A stretch of DNA of 64,000 nt, from assembly GCA_934167695.1 (NCBI GenBank), contig CAKPLP010000007.1:1-64000 (forward strand), in the 5' to 3' direction. Of this stretch, positions 46,640-53,895 are shown one piece after another. The notes beneath the pieces were generated by a model. It ran no database searches and had not been told where the DNA came from. It was given only the letters and a program-made list of their open reading frames with translations. Numbering within the stretch: position 1 is the first letter of the stretch; every line of letters starts with the position of its first letter. The DNA is from an uncultured Bacilli bacterium. Its GTDB lineage: Bacteria > Bacillota_I > Bacilli_A > RF39 > UBA660. The position numbers and the translations under genes are program-made.

Positions 46640-48916
46640 ATGCTTGAATTAAGAAATATAAATAAAAGTTATAAAACAGGAAATTTTGTACAATATGCCT
46701 TAAAAAATATTAATATTAAGTTTAGAACAAATGAATTTGTTGCAATTTTAGGACCAAGTGGTAGCGGAAAAACATCACTTTTAAATGTTATAGGTGGTCT
46801 AGATAGATATGATAGTGGAGATTTATTAATTAATAATAAAAGTACCAAGAAATTCAAAGATAATAATTGGGATTTCTATCGTAATAACTGTGTGGGATTT
46901 ATTTTTCAATCATATAATTTAATAAGTCATATAAACGTTTTAGAAAACGTAGAAATGAGTACTATATTAAGTGGATATAGCAAGAAAAAAAGAAGAAAAA
47001 AAGCCAAAGAGGCCTTGGAAAAAGTTGGACTTGGAGATCATATTTATAAAAAACCAAATCAATTATCTGGAGGCCAGATGCAAAGGGTAGCCATTGCTAG
47101 AAGTTTAGTTAATGATCCGGATATTATTTTGGCAGATGAACCAACGGGAGCCCTTGACTCGAAAACAAGTAAGCAAATAATGGATCTAATAAAAGAAATT
47201 GCTAAAGACAAACTTGTGATAATGGTTACCCATAATCCAGATTTAGCAAATGAATATGCAACAAGAATAATAAATTTTCAAGATGGAGAGATTTTAAATG
47301 ATTCAAATCCTATAAAAGATACTAATGAAAATAATGATAAATTTAAAATAAAGAAAACATCTATGAGCTATAAAAGTGCTATTAATTTATCATTCAATAA
47401 TTTAAAGACAAAAAAAGGAAGAACATTCATAACTTCCTTCGCTTCATCAATAGGTATCATAGGAATAGCATTAATTCTTTCCTTATCAAATGGATTTAAA
47501 ATAAAAATAGATGAATTTGAAAAGTCCACACTATCTCAGGCACCAATAATAATATCAGAACAAGCAATTACCTCATCAAATTTTAAACAAACTGATGATA
47601 ATTTAACAGAATACTCAAATAAAAAACAAATTTATGCTTTAAAAACCATTCAAGATACAACTCATATAAATAAATTAACAAATGATTATATTAAATATAT
47701 TCAAAATATAGATCCAACCTTAATTGGTGGTATCAGTATGAGTAGAACTACAAACCTAAACTTACTAACAAAAATATCTGGCAAAATAAAACCAATTTCA
47801 TCTAATAATATTTTTTCTGCAATGCCAAACTCATTAGATGGAAAAACATCCACTATTATGAAAAATAATTTTGAATCTATCTATGGAAAAATAACTAACA
47901 AAAAGGAAGATATATATCTACTAGTAGATTCTAAAAACAGAATAAATAATGATGTACTAGAAGCATTAGGATATAAAGATGAAAAAATAAACTTTAAGGA
48001 TATTGTTGGAAAAGAATTTAAAATAGTTCAAAACAATGATTACTACAAAAAAATAGGAACAAATTATATTCAAAATAATGATTATGATAGCCTATATAAT
48101 AACAAAAATAATTTAACAATAAAAATAGCTGGTATCATAAGAGGTAAAAAGAATAGTGACTTTGCTAAACTTAGTGGAACTGGCATAATATACAATAATG
48201 AACTTTTAAATTTTATTATAAATAACAATAAAAACTCTGATATTGTTAATGATCAACAGGAAGCTGATTATAATGTTTTAACATCAGAACCATTTGATTA
48301 TCAAACAGAAGAGAAAAAAGAACAGACATTATCATATTTAGGAGCAGATACAACACCATACATTGTTCAAATATATCCTAAAGATTTTAAGGCTAAAGAT
48401 AAACTTTTAAATTATTTAGATAAATATAATAAAAATAAATCAGAAGAAGAGCAAATCCTTTATACAGATCAAGCTAAGTTAATTACAGATTTATCAGGTA
48501 ACATTATGGATGCAATAACAATCGTTTTAATAGCCTTTTCATCTATTTCATTAATTGTATCAAGTATTATGGTAGGTATTATTACTTATACTTCGGTCTT
48601 AGAAAGAACAAAAGAAATAGGTATTTTACGTGCATTAGGAGCTAGAAAAAAAGATATTAGACGAGTATTTAATGCTGAGGTATTAATAATTGGATTTACT
48701 AGTGGTTTATTAGGAATAATAATAGCAAGAATTTTAATAATACCAACTAACAAAATTATTGAACAACTATCAGGATTATCAGGGGTAGCAAAACTTAATC
48801 CAATACATGCACTTATTTTAATATTAATAAGTGTTACTCTAACATTAATAGGTGGAATGATCCCAGCTCGTATAGCATCGAAAAAAGATCCTGTAATAGC
48901 ACTTAGAAGTGAATAA
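46640..48916 (+). CDS. ABC transporter, ATPase fused to FtsX-type permease
   Basis: Residues 1-225 form a LolD/MacB-type ATPase: Walker A GPSGSGKTS near 40, signature LSGGQMQRVAIARS near 144, Walker B ILADEPTGALD near 167. A MacB/FtsX permease follows, with one helix near 275, a large extracytoplasmic domain (about 295-625) and three C-terminal helices, including the RTKEIGILRALGA motif near 652. Such mechanotransmitters export peptides or lipoproteins or confer antimicrobial-peptide resistance. The ATPase-permease fusion is common in Gram-positives. The substrate is unknown. Confidence 0.88.
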   Translation: MLELRNINKSYKTGNFVQYALKNINIKFRTNEFVAILGPSGSGKTSLLNVIGGLDRYDSGDLLINNKSTKKFKDNNWDFYRNNCVGFIFQSYNLISHINVLENVEMSTILSGYSKKKRRKKAKEALEKVGLGDHIYKKPNQLSGGQMQRVAIARSLVNDPDIILADEPTGALDSKTSKQIMDLIKEIAKDKLVIMVTHNPDLANEYATRIINFQDGEILNDSNPIKDTNENNDKFKIKKTSMSYKSAINLSFNNLKTKKGRTFITSFASSIGIIGIALILSLSNGFKIKIDEFEKSTLSQAPIIISEQAITSSNFKQTDDNLTEYSNKKQIYALKTIQDTTHINKLTNDYIKYIQNIDPTLIGGISMSRTTNLNLLTKISGKIKPISSNNIFSAMPNSLDGKTSTIMKNNFESIYGKITNKKEDIYLLVDSKNRINNDVLEALGYKDEKINFKDIVGKEFKIVQNNDYYKKIGTNYIQNNDYDSLYNNKNNLTIKIAGIIRGKKNSDFAKLSGTGIIYNNELLNFIINNNKNSDIVNDQQEADYNVLTSEPFDYQTEEKKEQTLSYLGADTTPYIVQIYPKDFKAKDKLLNYLDKYNKNKSEEEQILYTDQAKLITDLSGNIMDAITIVLIAFSSISLIVSSIMVGIITYTSVLERTKEIGILRALGARKKDIRRVFNAEVLIIGFTSGLLGIIIARILIIPTNKIIEQLSGLSGVAKLNPIHALILILISVTLTLIGGMIPARIASKKDPVIALRSE

Positions 48917-48922
48917 AAATCC

Positions 48923-48956
48923 AAAAGAAAAAGTAGTTTTGCTACTTTTCTTTTTA
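48923..48956. terminator. Rho-independent terminator
   Basis: A long stem AAAAGAAAAAGTAG with CTACTTTTCTTTT and loop TTTTG lies between converging genes. The opposite strand also ends in a T-rich run. Confidence 0.8.
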
Positions 48957-48970
48957 GTTTATATAATTAG

Positions 48971-49378
48971 TTAGCATAAATCAACAAATACATCAGGATG
49001 ACACTGTAATGCACTAACACAGTTTAAATCAATAGTGAAAAACTGTCTAGTAGCTGTATAAGTATCATCACCATTATCAATTAATATTCTGCAAGTACAG
49101 CAGCAATTATCAACTTTTTCTGCTCTAAATACTGTTGAAGTAGCAGTTGTCTCATTAATCGTATATTGTATATTCCAAAGTTCACCAGATTGACAATTAT
49201 AAAAACTCAAAGGTCTAGTATTATAGCATTCACAACTTAAAGTAGGACCCAAGAAAGGTTTGTCACATCCTTCACTACAGCAAGTATCAGCATCCATATT
49301 TTGAAGATTTACAATTTCTCGTATTAATTCAGACAAACAACAACTTCTATCAGCATTATTTTCATTTCCACAGCACAT
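48971..49378 (-). CDS. CotY/CotZ-like cysteine-rich coat protein
   Basis: The 135-residue protein has about 18 cysteines. Its layout matches spore-crust proteins CotY/CotZ/ExsY: a helical N-terminus with Cys pairs, TCCSEGCDKPFLGPT near 32-46, CYNTRP, a STVFRAEKVDNCCCTCRIL core (the FRVERV...C element of CotZ), and FTIDLNCVSALQC near the end. Family members self-assemble into disulfide-linked 2D arrays. Start ATG 49378 follows AAGGAGGAATTAAAT. It lies 13 bp downstream of a paralogue in the same minus-strand operon. Confidence 0.75.
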   Translation of the reverse strand: MCCGNENNADRSCCLSELIREIVNLQNMDADTCCSEGCDKPFLGPTLSCECYNTRPLSFYNCQSGELWNIQYTINETTATSTVFRAEKVDNCCCTCRILIDNGDDTYTATRQFFTIDLNCVSALQCHPDVFVDLC

Positions 49379-49391
49379 ATTTAATTCCTCC

Positions 49392-49787
49392 TTAACAAAT
49401 ATTTTCTAAAGCAAGATCACTTAAGCAAGAAACTACACACATACATTTTAAATTAACAGTAACAAAATTATTAGTAGCCGAATATGTTTGTGTAGTAGTA
49501 TCAAATGCTAAAATTCTAAGCTTAGCACAGCAATCACATACATGTTCTACCCTAAAAACACTACTAGTATTAGCAGTACCACCAGAAGTATAATTTACTG
49601 TAAATAAACTACCATTACATGTATATAAAGTTATTGGTCTAGTGTTATAGCAAGTGTTTATTTGAGTAGGCCCTAAGAATGGTTTATCACACCCCTCACT
49701 ACAACAAGAGTCAACAGTTGAATTTTTTTGCAGTATTTCAATAACTTTTAGAATTTTAGCAACGCAGCAACTATCATTATTAACCAT
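49392..49787 (-). CDS. CotY/CotZ-like cysteine-rich coat protein, paralogue
   Basis: This protein shares the block CCSEGCDKPFLGPT with the downstream paralogue, then CYNTRPITLYTC, SSVFRVEHVCDCCAKLRIL and FVTVNLKCMCVVSCLSDLA. FRVEHV...C and LKCMCVVSCL are close to the CotZ pattern (FRVERV, LDCFCAINCL). ATG 49787 is chosen because AGAGGTGG lies just upstream and the longer GTG start at 49796 would fall inside it. This is the first gene of a two-gene operon with a SigK-like promoter upstream. In a sporulating relative these are crust proteins; in a non-sporulator their use would be novel. Confidence 0.78.
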   Translation of the reverse strand: MVNNDSCCVAKILKVIEILQKNSTVDSCCSEGCDKPFLGPTQINTCYNTRPITLYTCNGSLFTVNYTSGGTANTSSVFRVEHVCDCCAKLRILAFDTTTQTYSATNNFVTVNLKCMCVVSCLSDLALENIC

Positions 49788-49813
49788 TATATCCACCTCT
49801 TAACTTTCTAGTA

Positions 49814-49841
49814 TAATTTATGTTTATACCCCATTTTTAGT
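49814..49841 (-). promoter_or_regulatory. Candidate SigK-type promoter for the CotY/CotZ-like operon
   Basis: On the minus strand, AC (49841-49840), 17 bases, then CATAAATTA (49822-49814) match the B. subtilis SigK consensus AC-N16/17-CATANNNTA. The predicted transcript would start about 20 bases before ATG 49787. The motif is short and AT-rich, so support is moderate. Confidence 0.4.
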
Positions 49842-49949
49842 GTAGGTATAATCCTAATAAATAATATGTAAAAATATTAAATAGTTTACAATTAAACTTA
49901 TTCCTTTAATATATAGTCCAAATAATTAGTTAATATTTTTGTAAGTATC

Positions 49950-49978
49950 TTGATACTGGCATTAAATTATTATATACT
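49950..49978 (+). promoter_or_regulatory. Promoter of poly-G surface gene, copy 1
   Basis: TTGATA (49950-49955), a 17-bp spacer and TATACT (49973-49978) are conserved with the same spacing at the second locus (63082-63110). The surrounding TATCTTGATACTG is also shared. The intergenic region 49788-50122 holds this promoter, the divergent SigK-like promoter, the leader ORF and the G tract. Confidence 0.75.
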
Positions 49979-50006
49979 TACTATAATATAATAATTAGGA
50001 GGAAGT

Positions 50007-50084
50007 ATGAGAGCGTCAATCAAATGTTCTAGTGGGGGGGGGGGGCACTTTACTAGAACAATAAATATATTTAGAGATACATAA
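50007..50084 (+). CDS. Leader mini-ORF containing the G12 tract (copy 1)
   Basis: ATG 50007 follows AGGAGG by four bases. With the 12 G seen here it encodes 25 residues, MRASIKCSSGGGGHFTRTIN then IFRDT, ending at TAA 50082-50084. One G fewer would end it at TAA 50062-50064, and one more at TAG 50054-50056. The G tract therefore changes where ribosomes stop relative to the hairpin. The surface gene has an in-frame TAA just before its ATG, so no fusion can form. Translation is inferred only from the strong ribosome-binding site and its conservation at copy 2. Confidence 0.5.
   Translation: MRASIKCSSGGGGHFTRTINIFRDT
50025..50060 (+). repeat. Hairpin enclosing a G12 homopolymer (copy 1)
   Basis: The arms TGTTCTAGT (50025-50033) and ACTAGAACA (50052-50060) form a 9-bp stem around G12 (50034-50045) and CACTTT. 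A 12-G run in DNA this AT-rich is a classic slippage-prone tract. The same structure recurs at 63155-63188 with a compensating G-U pair. Confidence 0.85.
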
Positions 50085-50122
50085 CTTTTGTAGTATAGAA
50101 AGATATGAAAGGAGTGTATTAA

Positions 50123-51052
50123 ATGAAAAAAATAAAGAAGAAATATATACTTATAATTATAGGAATACTAATAGGATTAGTAATTTCAGTAGGTGGGGTA
50201 TATGCTGCAGTAACCATTACAGGAAGTAATGTAACATATTCAAATTCTTCCTCAGGTCTAACTTCAACGACAGTACAAGGAGCAATCGATGAATTAAATA
50301 ATAAAACAGATATAAGGAAAATGTCCAATTTTGTTTCAGTATATAAATATAGCACAGCAACATCAACAAAATGTATCACAGGAGAAGAAGATACATGTGT
50401 AAAATCAACTTGCCACAAAACTAAAACAAGTGGAAGTTGTCCCGCGGGAACAATAATAAAATATAAAGTAAATGATGCTACAGTAGTAACATTCCATGTA
50501 ATGTTTGACAATGGAAGTACCTTAACAATGCAAAGTCAGAAAAATATCTCCTACAACTCGGCATGGTATGGTACTAGTACAAGTGATACTAATACATCAG
50601 GCCCCATGTCCTTATTACCATTGTTAGAAAGTATAACTGCAGGCTGGAGTAATGTCAATAATCAAACATATACAATGGGTACAACAGTATTTAAAACAAA
50701 TGCATACACCGGATGTAGTGACTATAACAGTTGTACAACCAATACTTATACTTTAGCATCAAGAACATCAAAAGCTCGTATGATAACAGTACAAGAAGCA
50801 GCTGCCTTAGGATGTTTAGGTATTTCTACGCCAAAATCATGCCCAATCTGGATGTATAATTATTTAAATAACTCAACAAGTTATGGTGGCACAATAAATG
50901 ATAGTACAGCATCATCTGGTTACTGGACAATGTCCGCTTCTACCAATTCTTTAGTTGGTGCCTTTTTCATATATTATTATGGCCAGTTGCGATATGATAA
51001 TTATGTTTGCAGAACACTTGGAGCTAGAGCAGTAGTAGTAGTTTCAAAATAA
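50123..51052 (+). CDS. Secreted surface protein with poly-G-controlled leader (copy 1)
   Basis: A signal/anchor segment ends near VGGVYAA (residue about 30), followed by the module ITGSNVTYSNSSSGLTSTT with VQGAIDELNNKT, a motif also found at the end of the giant protein and in phage-tail-like surface proteins. Then come Cys-containing regions (KCITGEEDTCVKSTC, GCSDYNSC) and a C-terminal domain ending GARAVVVVSK, like the GVRPVIEV end of the 55093 protein. The ligand is unknown. AAAGGAG precedes the ATG. A paralogue begins at 63251. The leader G tract suggests phase-variable expression. Confidence 0.8.
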   Translation: MKKIKKKYILIIIGILIGLVISVGGVYAAVTITGSNVTYSNSSSGLTSTTVQGAIDELNNKTDIRKMSNFVSVYKYSTATSTKCITGEEDTCVKSTCHKTKTSGSCPAGTIIKYKVNDATVVTFHVMFDNGSTLTMQSQKNISYNSAWYGTSTSDTNTSGPMSLLPLLESITAGWSNVNNQTYTMGTTVFKTNAYTGCSDYNSCTTNTYTLASRTSKARMITVQEAAALGCLGISTPKSCPIWMYNYLNNSTSYGGTINDSTASSGYWTMSASTNSLVGAFFIYYYGQLRYDNYVCRTLGARAVVVVSK

Positions 51053-51064
51053 ATTTCATACTTG

Positions 51065-51093
51065 TTGCAAAATTACAAAAAATATGCTATAAT
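51065..51093 (+). promoter_or_regulatory. Promoter of the sigma-factor gene
   Basis: TTGCAA (51065-51070), a 17-bp spacer and TATAAT (51088-51093) with an upstream TG make a strong vegetative promoter directly after the surface gene. Confidence 0.75.
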
Positions 51094-51134
51094 ATAGCAG
51101 TTTTTTGAAAAAAAGAGGGGGAAAAATAATAAGT

Positions 51135-52211
51135 ATGAAAAATAAAGAACTATTTATAGATGGCTACAAACTACCACAACCACTATCAAAGGATGAAACA
51201 AACAGACTACTAAAAGAAGTAAGTGAAGGATCAACAACTGCTAGACAATTACTAGCAGTTCATAATATTCGCTTTGTTATAAAAGAAGTATTAAATACAT
51301 TCGCTACTGTTGAATATGATAAAGATGAATTAGTATCTATAGGAAATATTGGATTGTTAAAGGCTATTGATAATTATGATTTAACAAAAGGAGTTAATTT
51401 TCTTACCTATACCGTTAGATGTATCGATAATGAAATATTAATGTTTTTAAGAAAATTAACAAAAGCAAGAAATACAGATAGTTTAGAAAAAGTAATAGGC
51501 AATAACGAGGATGGCAGTGAAACAAAATTAAAAGATATATTAAGTACTGATAATGACTTATTAGAAAATAAAGAAAAAATTGAAACCTATAAAGCAATTA
51601 GAGAAATAGTAAAAAACTTACCAAAAACAGAAAAAGAAATTATAATGTTATATTTTGGGTTCTATGATGATCAGGTATATACACAAAAGGAAATTGCAGA
51701 AGCATTACATCTTTCACAATCATATGTATCAAGAGTTATAAAACGTGCAGTAGAACAAATCGGTATGGAATTACAATCTCGTGAATTTATAGAACTATCT
51801 AAAAAGAAAAAGAAACAACCAAAAGGAAAAAATAATGGTATACAATCAATTTATGAATATTTTGAAGAATATACAAAAGAACAAATAAATGATATGTTAG
51901 CAAAATTATCATCAGAAGAAATTGAACTAGTTAAATTAAGATATGGTGAAGATCTAGAAAAGCCAGTACGATTAAAATTAAAAGAAGAATACAAAAATAA
52001 ATTCTATGGTTATTTACTTCCAAGAATGAAAAAAATGTTAGCAAATCCTGATGTGGAATTTAAAAGAGTACATAGAGATCCTAAAAATAAAAAAAATAAT
52101 TTATCAAGAAAAAAACCAATATCACAAATTTTAGAATTAAATAATAACCAAAACGAGTTTTTAACTAATGAGAAAAATAATCAATATCAATTAGTAAAAC
52201 ATACTAAATAA
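51135..52211 (+). CDS. Sigma-70 family factor, SigE/SigK-like, with C-terminal extension
   Basis: The first ~215 residues match sporulation sigma factors: LPQPLSKDETNRLLKEV, ARQLLAVHNIRFVIKEV (region 2.1), DELVSIGNIGLLKAIDNYD (2.2-2.3), FLTYTVRCIDNEILMFLRK (2.4) and YTQKEIAEALHLSQSYVSRV (region 4.2 HTH). SigK/SigE end about here. This protein continues for ~140 residues, including a SSEEIELVKLRYGEDL stretch that looks like another region-4-like helix set, then a basic tail. ATG 51135 is chosen over TTG 51105, which would lie about 12 bases from the -10; the GAGGGGG ribosome-binding site is rather distant (13 bases). Confidence 0.8.
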   Translation: MKNKELFIDGYKLPQPLSKDETNRLLKEVSEGSTTARQLLAVHNIRFVIKEVLNTFATVEYDKDELVSIGNIGLLKAIDNYDLTKGVNFLTYTVRCIDNEILMFLRKLTKARNTDSLEKVIGNNEDGSETKLKDILSTDNDLLENKEKIETYKAIREIVKNLPKTEKEIIMLYFGFYDDQVYTQKEIAEALHLSQSYVSRVIKRAVEQIGMELQSREFIELSKKKKKQPKGKNNGIQSIYEYFEEYTKEQINDMLAKLSSEEIELVKLRYGEDLEKPVRLKLKEEYKNKFYGYLLPRMKKMLANPDVEFKRVHRDPKNKKNNLSRKKPISQILELNNNQNEFLTNEKNNQYQLVKHTK

Positions 52212-52243
52212 AGAAACTACTAGCATTCAGTTCCTTTATTTTT
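52210..52243 (+). terminator. Possible terminator after the sigma-factor gene
   Basis: The stem AAGAAACT/AGTTCCTT has one mismatch and is followed by TATTTTT. Confidence 0.45.
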
Positions 52244-52348
52244 ATACAAAATACATCATATGATCAAAAAACAATTCTATTTACAACTTTCTAATTATAA
52301 TATATAATGAATATATCAAATTTATTAATAATGGAAAGGTGACTAGAA

Positions 52349-52657
52349 ATGTTAGAATATATAATAATTGCTTTGATATTAATAATAATTATGTTTGCCA
52401 TAATTAAAAGTACCAAAAAAGATGTAAATTTAGATTTAAATAAATTAGTAGAATACTTAGGCGGAAAAGATAATATTATTAAAACAGAAACAGAACTTTC
52501 TAGATTTAAAGCCACTTTAAAGGATGTATCCAAAGCCAATAAAGATGGAATTCAAAAATTAGGAGCTAAAGGAATTGTTGAAATTGATAATCAGTTGAAA
52601 ATTATTTTAGGACCGGAATCTAAACAATTAAAGAAGTACATAGACGAGCTAAAATAA
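52349..52657 (+). CDS. Membrane-anchored PTS EIIB-like domain without active-site Cys
   Basis: One N-terminal helix (residues about 3-22) precedes a glucose-type EIIB fold: LVEYLGGKDNI near 35, then KTETELSRFKATLKD where phosphorylated EIIBs have xxCxTRLR, and LGAKGIVEIDNQLKIILGP near 72. The catalytic Cys is replaced, so phosphotransfer is impossible by the usual route. The domain may bind a sugar phosphate or a PTS partner as a sensor. No EIIC or EIIA gene is nearby. A GC-rich terminator overlaps the stop. Confidence 0.75.
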   Translation: MLEYIIIALILIIIMFAIIKSTKKDVNLDLNKLVEYLGGKDNIIKTETELSRFKATLKDVSKANKDGIQKLGAKGIVEIDNQLKIILGPESKQLKKYIDELK

Positions 52658-52669
52658 GCTCGTTTTATA
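52644..52669 (+). terminator. Rho-independent terminator
   Basis: The stem ACGAGCT/AGCTCGT with loop AAAATA overlaps the stop codon and is followed by TTTATAAT. Confidence 0.65.
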
Positions 52670-52743
52670 ATCTTTACAAATATTAGTTTTAGTAGTATAA
52701 TTAACATTCGTCACAAAATGGTGATATGAAAAAAGGTGATTTT

Positions 52744-53388
52744 ATGGAACACGAAAAAAAGAAAGTTAGTATAACCAAAGAAGAAATAGAAATGCTTCTT
52801 TTAAAATATAATTCAGCACTAAAAACATTAGAGAATCATTTAAATATTTTGATTAATGATTTTGAATTTAAAAATAGATATATGCCAGTAGAACATGTAA
52901 AATCAAGAATAAAAAAATTTGATTCAGCGATTGCAAAACTGTCAAGGAAAAACTATGACATAACAGTAGAAAATATAGAAGCACATGTTCATGATATGGT
53001 TGGAGTTAGAATAGTATGTTCATTTCTAGACGATGTATATAAAATAAGAGAACTAGTTAAAAATAGTGATTTTATAACAGTATACGAAGAAAAGGACTAT
53101 ATAAAAAATCCTAAAGAAACAGGATACTCTAGTTATCACTTACTTGTTTATGTCCCTGTTTACTTATCAGATGGAGTAGAGTTAGTAAAAGCAGAAATTC
53201 AAATAAGAACAATGGCAATGGATTTCTGGGCTAGTTTGGATCATAAAATTCAATACAAATTTGAAGAAAAAATACCAGAAGATGTAATTGAAGAAATGCA
53301 TAAATGTTCAGTTGACATCAATAACTTGGACAGTAAAATGTTAAGTTTAAATGAAACAGTCCAAAGTTACTTAAGCGACGAAGAATAA
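52744..53388 (+). CDS. relQ: Small alarmone synthetase (RelQ/SAS1 type)
   Basis: The protein transfers pyrophosphate from ATP to GDP/GTP to make (p)ppGpp. It contains only the synthetase domain: RIKKFDSAIAKLSRK (G-loop-like), HVHDMVGVRIVCSF near 88, ETGYSSYHLLVYVP near 126 (nucleotide stacking Tyr), and EIQIRTMAMDFWASLDHK near 153. No hydrolase, TGS or ACT domain is present. ATG 52744 behind AAAGGTGAT is preferred to 52726. The stop overlaps the next start by 1 bp. Confidence 0.92.
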   Translation: MEHEKKKVSITKEEIEMLLLKYNSALKTLENHLNILINDFEFKNRYMPVEHVKSRIKKFDSAIAKLSRKNYDITVENIEAHVHDMVGVRIVCSFLDDVYKIRELVKNSDFITVYEEKDYIKNPKETGYSSYHLLVYVPVYLSDGVELVKAEIQIRTMAMDFWASLDHKIQYKFEEKIPEDVIEEMHKCSVDINNLDSKMLSLNETVQSYLSDEE

Positions 53389-53894
53389 TGAGTCTTTTAA
53401 TAATAAGTGATATTCATGGCTCAGATGATAGTCTAAAAAAACTAACTCAAGAAATGCAAAAAGTTGATAAAATAATAATATTAGGAGATTATTTAAATTA
53501 CAGTAATGATGAAAATAAAGAACTAATAACTATTTTAAACAATCTAAAAGAAAAAATAATAGGTATAAAAGGTAACTGTGATACAGAATATACTAAGTCT
53601 CTTTTAAATTTTAAATTACATAATTATTATTTATTAGAAATAGATGGTTTAACCCTATTTTTGACACATGGAAACATTGATTATAGTTATTTAATAGATG
53701 AAAGTTATATTAAAGTATCAGGGCATACTCATGTATACTTATTAAATGAAAATCAAATAAATCCCGGAAGTATTGCCTACCCAAGACTAAATAAGAATAA
53801 AACATACATAATATATGAAAATAATACTTTTGAACTATTCGATCTAGATACAAAAGAGAAAATCAAAAAATTAGTAATAGAAAGGAAAAAATAA
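53388..53894 (+). CDS. YfcE/MJ0936-type metallophosphodiesterase
   Basis: The calcineurin-like metal motifs are in order: ISDIHG (residues 5-10), LGDYLNY near 33, GIKGNCDTE near 62, THGN near 95 and SGHTHV near 113. The 168-residue size fits the YfcE group, which hydrolyses phosphodiesters in vitro. It is coupled to relQ (1 bp overlap) and lies 1 bp before the cysteine desulfurase gene. Confidence 0.9.
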   Translation: MSLLIISDIHGSDDSLKKLTQEMQKVDKIIILGDYLNYSNDENKELITILNNLKEKIIGIKGNCDTEYTKSLLNFKLHNYYLLEIDGLTLFLTHGNIDYSYLIDESYIKVSGHTHVYLLNENQINPGSIAYPRLNKNKTYIIYENNTFELFDLDTKEKIKKLVIERKK

Positions 53895-53895
53895 T

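Noticed and set aside
49950..49980. Poly-G tract altering promoter spacing
   Set aside because: The tract is about 55 bp downstream of the -10, outside the promoter.
50007..50123. Poly-G tract acting by fusing the leader ORF to the surface gene
   Set aside because: A TAA codon lies immediately before the surface-gene ATG in its own frame, so no G number can create a fusion.
50119..50511. Minus-strand 130-codon frame opposite the poly-G surface gene
   Set aside because: Mirror frame of a recognised secreted protein with no start signals.
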